Below, piece by piece: positions 5,738 to 6,104 of a stretch of 6,104 bases of DNA (position 1 is its first letter; every line of letters starts with the position of its first letter). The notes under the pieces are model-generated. The model made no database searches and was not told the origin of the DNA. It saw nothing but the letters and a program-made list of their open reading frames with translations. The DNA comes from Bacillota bacterium (GTDB taxonomy: Bacteria; Bacillota; Limnochordia; JAAZLZ01). The stretch is taken from NCBI GenBank assembly GCA_012799075.1, contig JAAZLZ010000078.1, positions 1 to 6,104 on the forward strand, read 5' to 3'. Both the position numbers and the translations under genes were made by a program.

Positions 5738-6104
5738 ATGTTAGCCGTTATTGGCGGAACGGGGCTCTACGACCCTGTATTTCTTGCCGGGGCGAAGGAG
5801 CAGGTGATCAAGACCCCCTACGGGGATGCCGATGCCATAGTGGGGGAAGGCCCCCAGGGGCCGATGGTGTTTATGGCTCGCCATGGCCGGGGACACGGTG
5901 TTCCTCCCCATCTTATCAATTACCGGGCCAATATCTGGGCGCTCTACAGCATGGGCGTGACGGGCATCTTGGCAACGGCAGCCGTTGGCTCCCTGCGGCG
6001 GGAATTGGCGCCGGGTTCCTTTCTGCTCCTTGATCAATTCATTGATTTTACGAAAACCCGCATCAACACCTTCGCTGAAGACAGGGTAATCCATGTGGAT
6101 TTCA
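5738..6104 (+). CDS. mtnP: 5'-methylthioadenosine phosphorylase family, N-terminal part (cut by window end)
   Basis: 122 residues of a purine nucleoside phosphorylase of the MTAP branch, which splits methylthioadenosine with phosphate to adenine and methylthioribose-1-phosphate (methionine salvage, clearing the by-product of polyamine synthesis). Seen: phosphate loop IGGTGLYD (5-12, T8 equal to human T18), ARHGRGH (47-53, R48-H49 equal to human R60-H61), INYRANIWAL (60-69), ATAAVGSLR (79-87) and LLDQFIDFTKTR (97-108). ATG 5738 is the first possible start, since in-frame TGAs lie at 5729 and 5732, and the product begins MLAVIGGTG, as in family members. The immediate SD is weak (GGGGA at 5722-5726). 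The residues that separate MTAP from methylthioinosine phosphorylase (the C-terminal Asp pair) lie beyond the window, so substrate is not settled. It is on the same strand as the atp genes, 75 bases after atpC; co-transcription is possible. Confidence 0.9.
   Translation, partial: MLAVIGGTGLYDPVFLAGAKEQVIKTPYGDADAIVGEGPQGPMVFMARHGRGHGVPPHLINYRANIWALYSMGVTGILATAAVGSLRRELAPGSFLLLDQFIDFTKTRINTFAEDRVIHVDF

Noticed and set aside
5731..6033. 100-residue frame starting at ATG 5731
   Set aside because: It overlaps mtnP in another frame and its product (Cys/Gly/Arg-rich) has no family character; it is a shadow.
1..6104. CRISPR, IS element, tRNA or phage signals
   Set aside because: The genes are contiguous and overlapping, with no repeat array, transposase or tRNA-like segment seen.

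Overview
The window is one continuous plus-strand block of a bacterial F-type (F1Fo) ATP synthase operon in the classical order atpB-E-F-H-A-G-D-C, followed by the start of a methylthioadenosine phosphorylase gene (mtnP family). It is GC-rich, with heavy use of GGG and CGG codons, strong Shine-Dalgarno (SD) sites and frequent GTG and TTG starts. Together with subunit sequences that read like Gram-positive ones, this suggests a Bacillota/Clostridia-type anaerobe, possibly thermophilic. That placement is an inference without a database search; only 'bacterium' is certain.

Layout: 1-183 is the 3' end of atpB (subunit a, including the essential Arg). atpE is at 196-486, atpF 498-980, atpH 980-1501, atpA 1494-3041, atpG 3031-3834, atpD 3831-5255 and atpC 5252-5662. 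All junctions from atpF to atpC overlap by 1 to 11 bases; atpB/atpE and atpE/atpF are separated by only 11-12 bases. A 75-base gap (5663-5737) then holds a strong SD, a seven-codon mini-ORF and a small perfect hairpin, before the partial mtnP gene (5738 to the window end). No terminator, tRNA, rRNA, mobile element or CRISPR is visible, and minus-strand reading frames look like shadows of the plus-strand genes.

Together a, b and the c-ring form the membrane Fo motor, delta and b the outer stalk, gamma and epsilon the central rotor stalk, and alpha3beta3 the catalytic head. All catalytic motifs are intact, so the enzyme should work. The most informative point is the ion site of subunit c: E32 on helix 1 plus E65-S66-T67 and Y70 on helix 2. 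This is the two-carboxylate pattern known from Na+-coupled rotors such as that of Fusobacterium nucleatum, so a Na+-driven ATP synthase is predicted. Subunit a lacks the Glu and His found in the Escherichia coli proton channel, which fits. Several rotor and regulatory residues (gamma R to M, epsilon ATP-motif R to L, a Lys in the beta DELSEED loop) also depart from consensus.

I found no wholly new system. The items worth a second look are the ion-site chemistry, the atpA start, which lies next to an out-of-frame TGATG junction, and the SD/mini-ORF/hairpin leader in front of mtnP.
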